From NCBI GenBank assembly GCA_023409795.1, contig JAEYQX010000137.1:1-9266 (forward strand): a DNA stretch of 9,266 bases, in the 5' to 3' direction. Positions 1 to 5,609 of this stretch are shown here, one piece after another. The stretch is from Pseudomonadota bacterium. GTDB lineage: Bacteria > Pseudomonadota > Alphaproteobacteria > Caulobacterales > Caulobacteraceae. The notes below the pieces were generated by a model. That model saw only the letters and a list, made by a program, of their open reading frames with translations, did not search any database and had not been told where the DNA came from. Numbering within the stretch: position 1 is the first letter of the stretch; every line of letters starts with the position of its first letter. The position numbers and the translations under genes are program-made.

Positions 1-539
1 GGTTTGAACTGACCGATGACCAGGTCCAGGTCGGCCCGCTGGAAGATCACCTGGAAACGATGAAGACCGATCCGGCGGCCATCCTGGTCGGACGCCTGAC
101 CGAGGGCGAAGCCGACCGCGTCGCCGAAACCGCCGGGTTCGAGCCCAGCGTCATCCTGCCTGCCAGCGACGGCTATCCCTCCTATTCCGGCCTGGTCCTG
201 GCACCCAATGCCTTTGCCCGCGACAATGGGCCGGCGCTGCGCGACTTCATCGCCGCCTCGGTCGAGGGGTGGCGCGACTATGTCCATGGCGACGGGTCCA
301 AGGGCGATGCCCTGATCCGCAAGGCCAACCCGGACCTCAGCCAGCCCCTGCTGGACCAGGCCCGCGCCAGCCTGCGCAGCGAGGCCATGGTCGATGGCGG
401 TGATGCCGCCCTCTACGGCCTGGGCACCATGACCGCCGAGCGCTGGCTCAGCTTTGCCGACCAGACGGCCACGGCCTTTGCGACCCCGCCCGACTGGCGC
501 GAGGCCTTTACCCTGCAGTACCTGCCCGGCCGAAGCTGA
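1..539 (+). CDS. ABC transporter substrate-binding protein, NMT1/THI5-like (C-terminal part)
   Basis: The reading frame is open from base 3 to a TGA at 537-539 and has no start in the window that fits a complete protein, so this is the 3' part (178 visible residues) of a gene beginning upstream. The sequence resembles the second lobe of NMT1/THI5-type periplasmic binding proteins, which deliver small organic ligands such as thiamine precursors, sulfonates or nitrate to an ABC permease. Supporting stretches are a hydrophobic strand after a GYPSYSG segment, the helix with GWRDYVHGD, the ALIRKANPDL segment, and the closing GLGTMTAERW, which matches the G-x-M-T-x-x-R-W pattern near the end of this family. 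An internal ATG at 60 is preceded by in-frame coding sequence of the same character and is not taken as the start. The ligand cannot be told from this half. The permease and ATPase, if linked, lie upstream. Family assignment is fairly sure, specificity unknown. Confidence 0.78.
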   Translation, partial: FELTDDQVQVGPLEDHLETMKTDPAAILVGRLTEGEADRVAETAGFEPSVILPASDGYPSYSGLVLAPNAFARDNGPALRDFIAASVEGWRDYVHGDGSKGDALIRKANPDLSQPLLDQARASLRSEAMVDGGDAALYGLGTMTAERWLSFADQTATAFATPPDWREAFTLQYLPGRS

Positions 540-548
540 AGAATGACG

Positions 549-563
549 TTAGGCCAGAGTTAA
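549..563 (+). promoter_or_regulatory. CtrA-like site (TTAG-N7-TTAA)
   Basis: The gap between the transporter gene and the Pro-rich gene contains TTAG (549-552), seven bases, then TTAA (560-563). The known Caulobacterales CtrA box is TTAA-N7-TTAA, so seven of eight defined positions match with exact spacing. It sits about 50 nt upstream of the TTG start at 615, a plausible operator position. That the site is used is inference; such matches can occur by chance, although TTAA is uncommon in GC-rich DNA. Confidence 0.35.
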
Positions 564-580
564 GCCTGGAAGGGCAGGAT

Positions 581-593
581 GGAACCGCGTTCC
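581..593. repeat. Short dyad GGAAC-CGC-GTTCC
   Basis: This is a perfect 5-bp inverted repeat with a 3-nt centre, ending 9 nt before the AGGAGG ribosome binding site of the Pro-rich gene. It could be a small operator or a leader hairpin. It has no U-tract, so it is not a convincing terminator for the transporter gene. A dyad this short may be chance. Confidence 0.25.
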
Positions 594-602
594 GCCTGAT
601 CC

Positions 603-608
603 AGGAGG
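603..608 (+). promoter_or_regulatory. Strong Shine-Dalgarno deciding a TTG start
   Basis: AGGAGG lies six bases upstream of TTG 615-617. It is the best ribosome binding site in the area, and it makes the non-ATG start followed directly by a signal peptide the convincing choice. Confidence 0.75.
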
Positions 609-614
609 CTGACC

Positions 615-1394
615 TTGTGTCACCTACATCGCCTAGCCCTTTTGTCGACCACGGCGGCTACCCTCGTCATCGGGGGCACCAGTCCTGCCCTGGCCCAGGC
701 GGCACAGGCCGGGGATGCCGCTGGCAGTGCCACGACTGAGGTCCGCGCGGACGGGCTGCGCACCCTGACCTGGCCGGGTCGCCCGGCGGTCAGCCCGGCC
801 CGCCCTCGCCCGACGTCGGCCGCGTCCAAGCCCCGGCCCGCCATTATTGCGCGCGGGGGCTATCAGACGCCGGCCCCGGTGGCGATCACGCACCCGGCAC
901 CCGCCGCCCCGCGTCAGGGACTGACGCCGGCCAGTGCCTGGCTGTCGCCCCGCGTCGCGCCACAAGCGGCAGCCCCCGCCACCGAAAAAATCCCGCCCCC
1001 GGCACCTCCCGCGACCTCGCCAGCGGCCCCGGTGCAGGCCGCGCCCGCCCCGGCCGATCCCGTGGCCCCGCGCGCTGACGCCCCCATCTTCCGCATGGGC
1101 GAGCAAGCCCAGGCTGCACCGGCACCGGCACCGGCCTCAGCCCCGGCCCCGGCCTCAACTCCGGCTCCCGCCCATTATGGGCAGGCGCGCTACTACTCGG
1201 TCCATCGCCAGTATGGCCGCCAGCCTGATGCCCCGCCGGTGCCGCCGCCCGTCTATCTGGACGCCCTGCCCGTCACGGTGACCGGCATGGCGGGACCGAC
1301 AGACCTGGCCGAGCCACCGGCAGCCCCGACCCTGATCCGCAACGGTAATGGTCGCCTGCAGGCCCTGCCCAACCTCGACGAGCCGGGGGCCTGA
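615..1394 (+). CDS. Secreted Pro/Ala-rich protein of unknown function
   Basis: This 259-residue protein of unknown function starts at TTG behind AGGAGG. The N-terminus is a clear Sec signal peptide: a basic patch (HLHR), a hydrophobic core around residues 7-20, and an ALA cleavage motif at 25-27, so the mature protein should be periplasmic or surface-located. Most of the rest (about 50-190) is disordered, rich in Pro, Ala and Arg, with a PAPA-type low-complexity stretch at 168-187. The only ordered-looking part is near the end (about 188-222), with the aromatic segment RYYSVHRQYGR and then VYLDALPVTVTG; that is the likely conserved core. There is no lipobox and no second membrane segment, and it lacks the TonB C-terminal domain despite the Pro-rich linker. 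Its TGA overlaps the ATG of the following DUF2336 gene by one base, so the two are very likely co-expressed by translational coupling. GC-rich composition produces several long antisense open frames here, but signal peptide, RBS and coupling favour this frame. Confidence 0.75.
   Translation: MCHLHRLALLSTTAATLVIGGTSPALAQAAQAGDAAGSATTEVRADGLRTLTWPGRPAVSPARPRPTSAASKPRPAIIARGGYQTPAPVAITHPAPAAPRQGLTPASAWLSPRVAPQAAAPATEKIPPPAPPATSPAAPVQAAPAPADPVAPRADAPIFRMGEQAQAAPAPAPASAPAPASTPAPAHYGQARYYSVHRQYGRQPDAPPVPPPVYLDALPVTVTGMAGPTDLAEPPAAPTLIRNGNGRLQALPNLDEPGA
1116..1172 (+). repeat. Low-complexity Pro-Ala coding repeat
   Basis: This stretch of short CCGGC/CCGGCC-type units encodes alternating Pro-Ala with Ser/Thr interruptions, inside the secreted Pro-rich protein. 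It probably forms an extended, rigid spacer. Repeats of this kind are prone to length change by slippage. Confidence 0.6.
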
Positions 1395-2503
1395 TGACCG
1401 ACAATGTCCAAGCCGCCTCGCTGGGCACCCGCCTGCCCGACCTGATTGCCCTGGCCCAGGAGACTGCGCCCGAGAAACGCCGCGCCCTGCTGCGCGAACT
1501 GACGGACCGGTTCTTTGGCACGCCCCAGCATGGCGCGGCCGAGAGCGAGGCCTATGGGGCGGTGCTGAGCCAGCTGACCGACGCCATGGAAAAGGCCGTG
1601 CGCGCCGAGCTGGCCGAACGCTTTGCGCCCCTGGCCCATGCGCCGTCGGTGCTGGTCAACCGCCTGGCCCATGACGAGGAGCCGGGCGTGGCCAGCCCGG
1701 TGCTGGAGGCATCGCCCGTCCTGACCGACGAGGACCTGCTGGCGGTGATCCGTCGCCGCAGCCAGGGCCATATGCAGGCCGTCAGCCGCCGCCAGGAGGT
1801 GTCTGAGGCCGTGTCCGACGCCATTGTCGAGCACGGCAATGACGAGACCCTGGGCGTGCTGCTGGCCAACGACCGCGCCCGGCTGTCGCGCCAGGCCAGC
1901 GAGGCCGCCGTCGACCGGGCCCGGCTCAATCCCGGCCTGCATGAGGTCACGGTCAATCGCGCCAGCCTGCCACCCGACCTGCTGAACGAGATGTATTTCG
2001 TGGTCGAGGCCCGGTTGCGCCAGAAGATCCTGGAACAGAACGCCCGGCTCGATCCGGTCCTGCTGGACCATGCCCTGGCTGCGGGCCGGACACGGATCGC
2101 CACCGAGGACGGCAGCCTGCCGCCCGACTATGCCGCCAGCCAGGCCGAGATCGAGCAACTGCGGGCCGATGACCAGTTGACGCCGCAGACGCTCGCCGGC
2201 TTCCTGCGGTCGGGCCAGCAGACGCACTTCATCTCGGCCCTGGCCCAGCTGGCGGACGTCGACTTCCACACCGTGCGCCGCATCCTGACCAGTCGCGAGA
2301 TCGACGCCCTGGCGGTGGTGTGCAAGGCCGCGGACCTGGATCGCGCCCTGTTCCTGACCTATGCCGTGGTCCTGCTGGGGCCCGACGCCAATGCCCTGGG
2401 CAAGGCGCGCACCTTTGGAACCCTCTATCAGGACCTGACCACCGAGACGGCCCAGCGCACCTTGCGCTTCTGGCGGCTGCGCAGCGCCATCAAGGCCGCC
2501 TGA
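1394..2503 (+). CDS. DUF2336 domain-containing protein (paralogue A)
   Basis: This is a 369-residue, soluble, largely alpha-helical protein with no signal peptide or membrane segment, so it is presumably cytoplasmic. Family signatures of DUF2336, an uncharacterised group common in Alphaproteobacteria, are visible: an N-terminal RRALLRELTDRFF helix (29-41), LAHDEEPGVASPVLEASPVLTDEDL (91-115, degenerate HEAT-like helices), RRRSQGHMQAVSRR (120-133), SEAVSDAIVEHG (137-148) and LPPDLLNEMYFVV (192-204). A C-terminal block (about 278-360) holds the ALAQLADV, AVVCKAADL and AQRTLRFW segments also found in paralogue B. The ATG shares one base with the stop of the secreted Pro-rich gene (TGATG), which fixes the start and implies coupling. 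No catalytic motif is visible; helical repeats suggest a protein-protein interaction role, an inference. It converges on mucR and shares the hairpin at 2535-2562. Family call secure, function unknown. Confidence 0.88.
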   Translation: MTDNVQAASLGTRLPDLIALAQETAPEKRRALLRELTDRFFGTPQHGAAESEAYGAVLSQLTDAMEKAVRAELAERFAPLAHAPSVLVNRLAHDEEPGVASPVLEASPVLTDEDLLAVIRRRSQGHMQAVSRRQEVSEAVSDAIVEHGNDETLGVLLANDRARLSRQASEAAVDRARLNPGLHEVTVNRASLPPDLLNEMYFVVEARLRQKILEQNARLDPVLLDHALAAGRTRIATEDGSLPPDYAASQAEIEQLRADDQLTPQTLAGFLRSGQQTHFISALAQLADVDFHTVRRILTSREIDALAVVCKAADLDRALFLTYAVVLLGPDANALGKARTFGTLYQDLTTETAQRTLRFWRLRSAIKAA

Positions 2504-2530
2504 TCGCGGGCCTGGCCCTACCCGGACAGC

Positions 2531-2562
2531 AAAAGGCCCGCCTCCTGTGCAGAAGGCGGGCC
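2531..2562 (-). terminator. Intrinsic terminator of mucR, between convergent genes
   Basis: A perfect 9-bp GC-rich stem (2535-2543 with 2554-2562, 10-nt loop) is followed, when read on the minus strand, by TTTT (plus-strand AAAA at 2531-2534). It begins 25 nt after the mucR stop. On the plus strand it follows the DUF2336-A stop by about 30 nt but has only GTTC after the stem, so termination from that side would be weaker. Confidence 0.8.
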
Positions 2563-2587
2563 GTTCACGAAAGCCTGGAAGCCGGGC

Positions 2588-3019
2588 TTACTTCTTGACG
2601 GTGCGGGGCGCGCGGGCCGGCTTGCGGCCGCCCTGGCCCAGGCCCATCTGCTTGGCCAGGTCCGAACGGGCCTTGGCATAGTTCGGGGCGACCATCGGAT
2701 AATCCTTGGGCAGGCCCCACTTGGCCCGGTATTCCTCGGGGCTCATGTTGTATTTGGTGCGCAGGTGACGCTTCAGCGACTTGAACTTGCGACCATCTTC
2801 CAGGCAGATCAGGAAGTCAGGCGTGATCGACTTGCGGACCGGGACAGCCGGTTCCTTGGGCTCGGGCTCAACCTCGACGGGGCCGACCGAAACGCCGGAC
2901 AGGGCGGCGTGAATCTGCGCGATAAGACCCGGGACGGCATCGGCCGAGACGGAGTTGTTGCTGACAAAGGCCGAAACGATATCAGCCGTCATTTCGAGCA
3001 GTTCGGGTTTTTCTTCCAT
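2588..3019 (-). CDS. mucR: MucR/Ros-family transcriptional regulator
   Basis: This 143-residue DNA-binding regulator has an N-terminal helical segment (MTADIVSAFVSNN, 10-22) for oligomerisation, an acidic Pro/Glu linker (about 47-62), and the Ros/MucR zinc-finger-like domain (64-126) with KSLKRHL, the MSPEEYRAKWGLP block, DYPMVAPNYAKARS and LAKQMGLG. The tail is Lys/Arg-rich. In relatives MucR is an AT-preferring silencer controlling envelope, motility and cell-cycle genes and often its own gene. The metal site is degenerate: Cys72 is kept and the second Cys is Asp75, His85 is kept, but the final His position is Lys89-Tyr90, as in Ros homologues described as folding without zinc. I start at ATG 3019 because MEEKPELLEMTADIV is the usual N-terminus of this group; an in-frame TTG at 3046 would add nine residues and has no better ribosome binding site. 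It lies downstream of DUF2336 paralogue B on the same strand, 163 nt apart, with its own probable promoter. Confidence 0.93.
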   Translation of the reverse strand: MEEKPELLEMTADIVSAFVSNNSVSADAVPGLIAQIHAALSGVSVGPVEVEPEPKEPAVPVRKSITPDFLICLEDGRKFKSLKRHLRTKYNMSPEEYRAKWGLPKDYPMVAPNYAKARSDLAKQMGLGQGGRKPARAPRTVKK

Positions 3020-3088
3020 CGGGGGGCTCGCCAATCTCGCGGTCAAAATAAGTGGGGCAAATCATCGCCTGATCCGCCGATGTTTCAG

Positions 3089-3117
3089 GTCATAAGGACT
3101 TTTATTTCTAAAATCAA
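3089..3117 (-). promoter_or_regulatory. Candidate mucR promoter in AT-rich spacer
   Basis: Read on the minus strand: TTGATT (3117-3112), a 17-nt spacer, then TATGAC (3094-3089). Each hexamer matches 4 of 6 sigma-70 consensus positions at ideal spacing. The spacer is strikingly AT-rich for this genome, which suits both a promoter and MucR autoregulation, since MucR/Ros proteins prefer AT-rich targets with TpA steps. The 5' leader would be about 60 nt. This is prediction by eye; Caulobacterales promoters often deviate from this consensus. Confidence 0.35.
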
Positions 3118-3119
3118 TC

Positions 3120-3165
3120 CAGACATAATGTAGTCTGACAGAGACAGAACTAGGTAACTATACCT
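3120..3165. repeat. Two short dyads upstream of mucR
   Basis: CAGAC (3120-3124) pairs with GTCTG (3133-3137) across 8 nt, and AGGTA (3152-3156) pairs with TACCT (3161-3165) across 4 nt. They lie between the end of DUF2336-B and the candidate mucR promoter. The second could be a weak hairpin at the 3' end of the DUF2336-B transcript, but no U-run follows. Either could be an operator half; both are short. Confidence 0.25.
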
Positions 3166-3182
3166 GCTTCAAACGCTCACTT

Positions 3183-4397
3183 TCAGTGATCAAAGTTCTG
3201 CGCCAGAACCATTTTGGCGGCTCTTTCCGGCACGGAGTATTCGTCGATAAGTTGTTCCTCGCCTTCGCGTATAGCGCGAAGAAGCGTCGGCGTAAGCGCC
3301 GAGGACAGGGCCCAATTCCAGTAACGCAGCACGGTCTGGGCACGGTCAACTGCAAGCATTTCATAGCAAATCTGGGCCTGCTCCCAGATCGGATCCAGCT
3401 GTCCGTCGGGCGTCACCTCGGGTCGCCTCATGGCCTGCCACAGCCTGTGAAGGTGTCCGCGTGACAAGCCGGTGGCCTTGCACAGTATTGCGAGCGGATC
3501 ACCTGCGCGATCGCCCAGTATCTTTGCCGCCGTCAGCGGCTTCACCCCTGCCAGATGGGCGATTTCTGCCAGAAGTGTTCGGTCCAGTCCGTGGGCCGAG
3601 GCCTCGACCGCGGATTCCAGCGAGTCATAGGGGCTCCTGCTGATCGCGGCACGGTTGCGCTGTCGCCGCTCGATGAATTGCAGGGCCTTGCGCACCACCG
3701 GGTCGGCATGGCCCTCCTCGGCGGCCTGGGCGAAGACGTCCTCGACGCTCTCCTGCAGGACCGAGCGCGAGACAGCAAAGCGCTGAAGAATGCTGATCCT
3801 TTGCTGGGCGTTGCACCACCAGTACATGACATAGGCACTGGACGGGCGCAGCTCGGCGCGGCGCAGCAGGGGGCCGATCAGGCTCGCCTCCTTGCGGCTG
3901 AGTGCCACCACACCCTCGATGGCCGTCTGCGACAGGTGGGTCGAGGTATTGCGCAGGACCGCCAGGATGACCTCGTGCTCGCCAAACGCCATCAGGGTCT
4001 CGCACAGGATGTCGGACAGGCCCCGCCGCATGGCGATCATCAGCCGGTGCTCAGGCCCGGCATCGCGGGCGCAGCCGATCAGGTCGGCATCGGACAGGGC
4101 GGCGCTGTGCTCGATCAGGGCGGCCGCCACGACCGGCTCGTCCCGCAGCAGCAGGCGCACAAGGGTGTTGGGGATTTCGGTCAGGTGCGCCAGCCGCTCG
4201 GCCACGCGCTGCCTCTCCTCGATCGAGGCTTCACGCAGCACCTCGACCATCAGGTCGCCGGTCACCGCCCGCTCAAAGCTGTTGATCCGGCTGCTGGGCA
4301 GGCAGACGACATCCGCCAGCCGCCTCAGTAGGGTCTGGCGGGTCTTTAGCGCCCTCTCCTGGGCGTCCATGACGGGATCAACCTTGGGCTTAAGCAT
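3183..4397 (-). CDS. DUF2336 domain-containing protein (paralogue B)
   Basis: This 404-residue, soluble, mostly helical protein is recognisable as DUF2336 by a central array of HEAT-like helices: RQRVAERLAHL (63-73), VRLLLRDEPVVAAALIEHSAALSDADLIG (80-108), HRLMIAMRRGLSDILCETLMAFGE (117-140) and VILAVLRNTSTHLSQTAIEGVV (143-164). Its C-terminus shares with paralogue A an ALA/EIAHLAGV - ILCKATGL - AQTVLRYW arrangement (278-360). It adds a C-terminal tail of about 40 residues that A lacks (EGEEQLIDEYSVPERAAKMVL). A YWWCN segment (192-196) is unusual. No catalytic motif is evident. The start is uncertain. ATG 4397 has no Shine-Dalgarno and sits in an 11-bp inverted repeat, while ATG 4370 (Met10) has AAGG 11 nt upstream; both leave the domain intact. 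It is 46 nt downstream of cysK on the same strand and could be read from cysK or from its own promoter. Function unknown. Confidence 0.88.
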   Translation of the reverse strand: MLKPKVDPVMDAQERALKTRQTLLRRLADVVCLPSSRINSFERAVTGDLMVEVLREASIEERQRVAERLAHLTEIPNTLVRLLLRDEPVVAAALIEHSAALSDADLIGCARDAGPEHRLMIAMRRGLSDILCETLMAFGEHEVILAVLRNTSTHLSQTAIEGVVALSRKEASLIGPLLRRAELRPSSAYVMYWWCNAQQRISILQRFAVSRSVLQESVEDVFAQAAEEGHADPVVRKALQFIERRQRNRAAISRSPYDSLESAVEASAHGLDRTLLAEIAHLAGVKPLTAAKILGDRAGDPLAILCKATGLSRGHLHRLWQAMRRPEVTPDGQLDPIWEQAQICYEMLAVDRAQTVLRYWNWALSSALTPTLLRAIREGEEQLIDEYSVPERAAKMVLAQNFDH

Positions 4398-4418
4398 GAC
4401 AGCACAAGCTTAAGCCCA
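4385..4418. repeat. 11-bp perfect inverted repeat embracing the DUF2336-B start codon
   Basis: TGGGCTTAAGC (4385-4395) is the exact reverse complement of GCTTAAGCCCA (4408-4418), with a 12-nt spacer. Each arm contains the 8-bp palindrome GCTTAAGC, and the two palindrome centres are 20 bp apart. The ATG at 4397-4395 falls at the spacer/arm junction, so in mRNA the hairpin would hold the start codon; if translation starts at 4370, the hairpin ends just before the AAGG. No U-tract follows, so it is not a normal cysK terminator. It could be an operator for a dimeric regulator or an RNA structure. Confidence 0.7.
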
Positions 4419-4421
4419 CGG

Positions 4422-4431
4422 CGGTTAACCG
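4422..4431. repeat. 10-bp palindrome CGGTTAACCG in the cysK to DUF2336-B gap
   Basis: This perfect palindrome centred on TTAA lies between the cysK stop and the 11-bp inverted repeat. It contains TTAACC, the CtrA half-site core, on both strands. No partner TTAA lies at the 7-nt CtrA spacing (the next is 11 nt away), so a classical CtrA box is absent. It may be part of a DUF2336-B promoter/operator. Confidence 0.4.
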
Positions 4432-4443
4432 GACATGAGAGGC

Positions 4444-5424
4444 CTAAAGACCCTCGAACAGGGCGGTCGACAGGTAGCGCTCGGCAAAGCTGGGGATGAT
4501 GGCGACGATCGTCTTGCCCTCGTTCTCGTCCAGCGAGGCCTGGCGGAAGGCCGCGACCAGGGCCGCGCCCGACGAGATGCCGACCGGCACGCCCTCGACG
4601 CGGGCCACCTTGCGGGCCATGTCAAAGGCATCCTCGTTCGAGACCTGCTCGACCCCGTCAATGATGGCGGTGTCAATGACCGGCGGGACAAAGCCGGCCC
4701 CGATGCCCTGGATCTTGTGCGGGCCCGGCTGGCCGCCCGACAGCACGGGCGAGGCCGTCGGCTCGACCGCGATCATCCGCACCGAGGGCTTCTTCTGCTT
4801 CAGGGCATGGCCGACGCCGGTGATGGTGCCGCCGGTGCCCACGCCCGAGATGACGATGTCCACCGCCCCGGCCGTATCGTTCCAGATTTCCTCGGCAGTC
4901 GTGGCTTCATGGATGATGGGGTTGGCCGGGTTCTCGAACTGCGACGGGCTGACCGCGCCGGGGGTGCGATCCAGCAGTTCCTGGGCCATGGCGATGGCCC
5001 CCTTCATGCCCTTCTCTGCCGGGGTCAGGACCAGCTCGGCCCCCAGCAGGACCAGCATCTTGCGCCGTTCGATCGACATGGATTCCGGCATGACCAGGAC
5101 CAGCTTGTAGCCCTTCGAGGCCGCGACGAAGGCCAGGGCAATGCCGGTATTGCCGCTGGTCGGCTCGATCAGGGTCGCGCCGGGCTGGATGCGGCCGGCC
5201 TGTTCCAGGGCCTCGACCATGGCCACACCGATCCGGTCCTTGACCGAGGCGATCGGGTTGAAGAACTCCAGCTTGGCCAGGACCGTCGCGCGCGGATGCA
5301 GCTCGGCGCTCAGGTTCGGCAGGCGGACCAGGGGAGTGTCGCCAATCGTCTCGACGATGCTGTCATAGACCCGCCCCCGCCCGGCCTTCTTGTGACGGCT
5401 GGCATCATAGGCATTGGCGGACAT
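4444..5424 (-). CDS. cysK: Cysteine synthase A (O-acetylserine sulfhydrylase)
   Basis: This cytoplasmic, PLP-dependent fold-type II enzyme makes L-cysteine from O-acetylserine and sulfide, the last step of sulfate assimilation. At 326 residues it is close to the usual 310-325. Landmarks are IGDTPLVRL (27-35), NPIASVKDR (56-64) with the Schiff-base Lys62, the substrate loop PTSGNTG (88-94), the QFENPANP block (162-169), the phosphate-binding GTGGT (196-200), IGAGFVP (241-247) and GISSGAA (282-288). The IGAGFVP and QFENPANP segments fit OAS sulfhydrylase rather than cystathionine beta-synthase; there is no CBS domain. PSFAERYLST near the end carries Ala where PSFGERYLST is more usual, a minor variation. 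The start is well supported: AGGAG (5436-5432) is 7 nt before ATG 5424. The N-terminus has a short polar extension (about 18 residues) before the fold begins. It is divergent from the RhtA-type exporter. Confidence 0.96.
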   Translation of the reverse strand: MSANAYDASRHKKAGRGRVYDSIVETIGDTPLVRLPNLSAELHPRATVLAKLEFFNPIASVKDRIGVAMVEALEQAGRIQPGATLIEPTSGNTGIALAFVAASKGYKLVLVMPESMSIERRKMLVLLGAELVLTPAEKGMKGAIAMAQELLDRTPGAVSPSQFENPANPIIHEATTAEEIWNDTAGAVDIVISGVGTGGTITGVGHALKQKKPSVRMIAVEPTASPVLSGGQPGPHKIQGIGAGFVPPVIDTAIIDGVEQVSNEDAFDMARKVARVEGVPVGISSGAALVAAFRQASLDENEGKTIVAIIPSFAERYLSTALFEGL

Positions 5425-5609
5425 GGTCGATCTCCTGTTTGGCAGCCATCAGCTGGAGGTTCCTTATAACGCCTGGTGCCGCCCGCAGTGCTCAGGAATT
5501 CTGGGGGAGAGTTTAATTTTTCTCATGCCTGGTGCCGTGGCGACTGGCGCGATGGGCGCGATATCTGGCAGGACATGGCCCTCCGCCCCGTTCCGAAGCC
5601 TGTCCCGCC
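5425..5609. other. Divergent cysK/rhtA intergenic region
   Basis: This 185-nt region must hold promoters for both genes. For cysK (minus strand) there is TATAAG at 5468-5463, matching 5 of 6 -10 positions, with no good -35, and AGGAG at 5436-5432. For rhtA (plus strand) TTTAAT at 5512-5517 matches 5 of 6 -10 positions inside a locally AT-rich stretch (5511-5524), again with a poor -35. An 11-nt direct repeat GCCTGGTGCCG occurs at 5471-5481 and 5527-5537. No riboswitch or attenuator-type hairpin is apparent. Confidence 0.4.

Noticed and set aside
633..1106. Minus-strand Arg/Gly-rich open frames and a plus-strand +1 frame over the Pro-rich gene
   Set aside because: They are reverse or shifted readings of Pro/Ala codons. 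The accepted frame alone has a signal peptide, a strong RBS and coupling to the next gene.
1116..1172. CRISPR-like or tandem regulatory repeat
   Set aside because: The repeat is in frame and encodes Pro-Ala low complexity; there are no unique spacers.
615..1394. TonB protein because of the Pro-rich middle
   Set aside because: There is a cleavable signal peptide rather than an N-terminal anchor, and no TonB C-terminal domain.
1253..2269. Long minus-strand open frame (338 codons) opposite DUF2336-A
   Set aside because: It is antisense to a clear family member. Its Gln/Gly/Arg-rich translation has no domain character, as expected from a GC-rich shadow frame.
3020..3046. Upstream TTG start for mucR
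   Set aside because: It adds nine residues not typical of the family N-terminus and lacks a better Shine-Dalgarno than ATG 3019.
2765..3133. Plus-strand open frame of 122 codons opposite mucR
   Set aside because: It is antisense to a well-conserved MucR and has no RBS or recognisable domain.
3555..4331. Plus-strand open frame of 258 codons opposite DUF2336-B
   Set aside because: It is a shadow of the helical DUF2336 coding sequence, with composition dominated by Gly/Gln/Asp and no family features.
4390..4428. Full CtrA box before DUF2336-B
   Set aside because: The TTAA elements are spaced 16 and 11 nt apart, not 7, so only half-sites can be claimed.
4435..5469. Plus-strand open frame of 344 codons opposite cysK
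   Set aside because: cysK on the other strand has all catalytic motifs; this frame is a GC-driven mirror.
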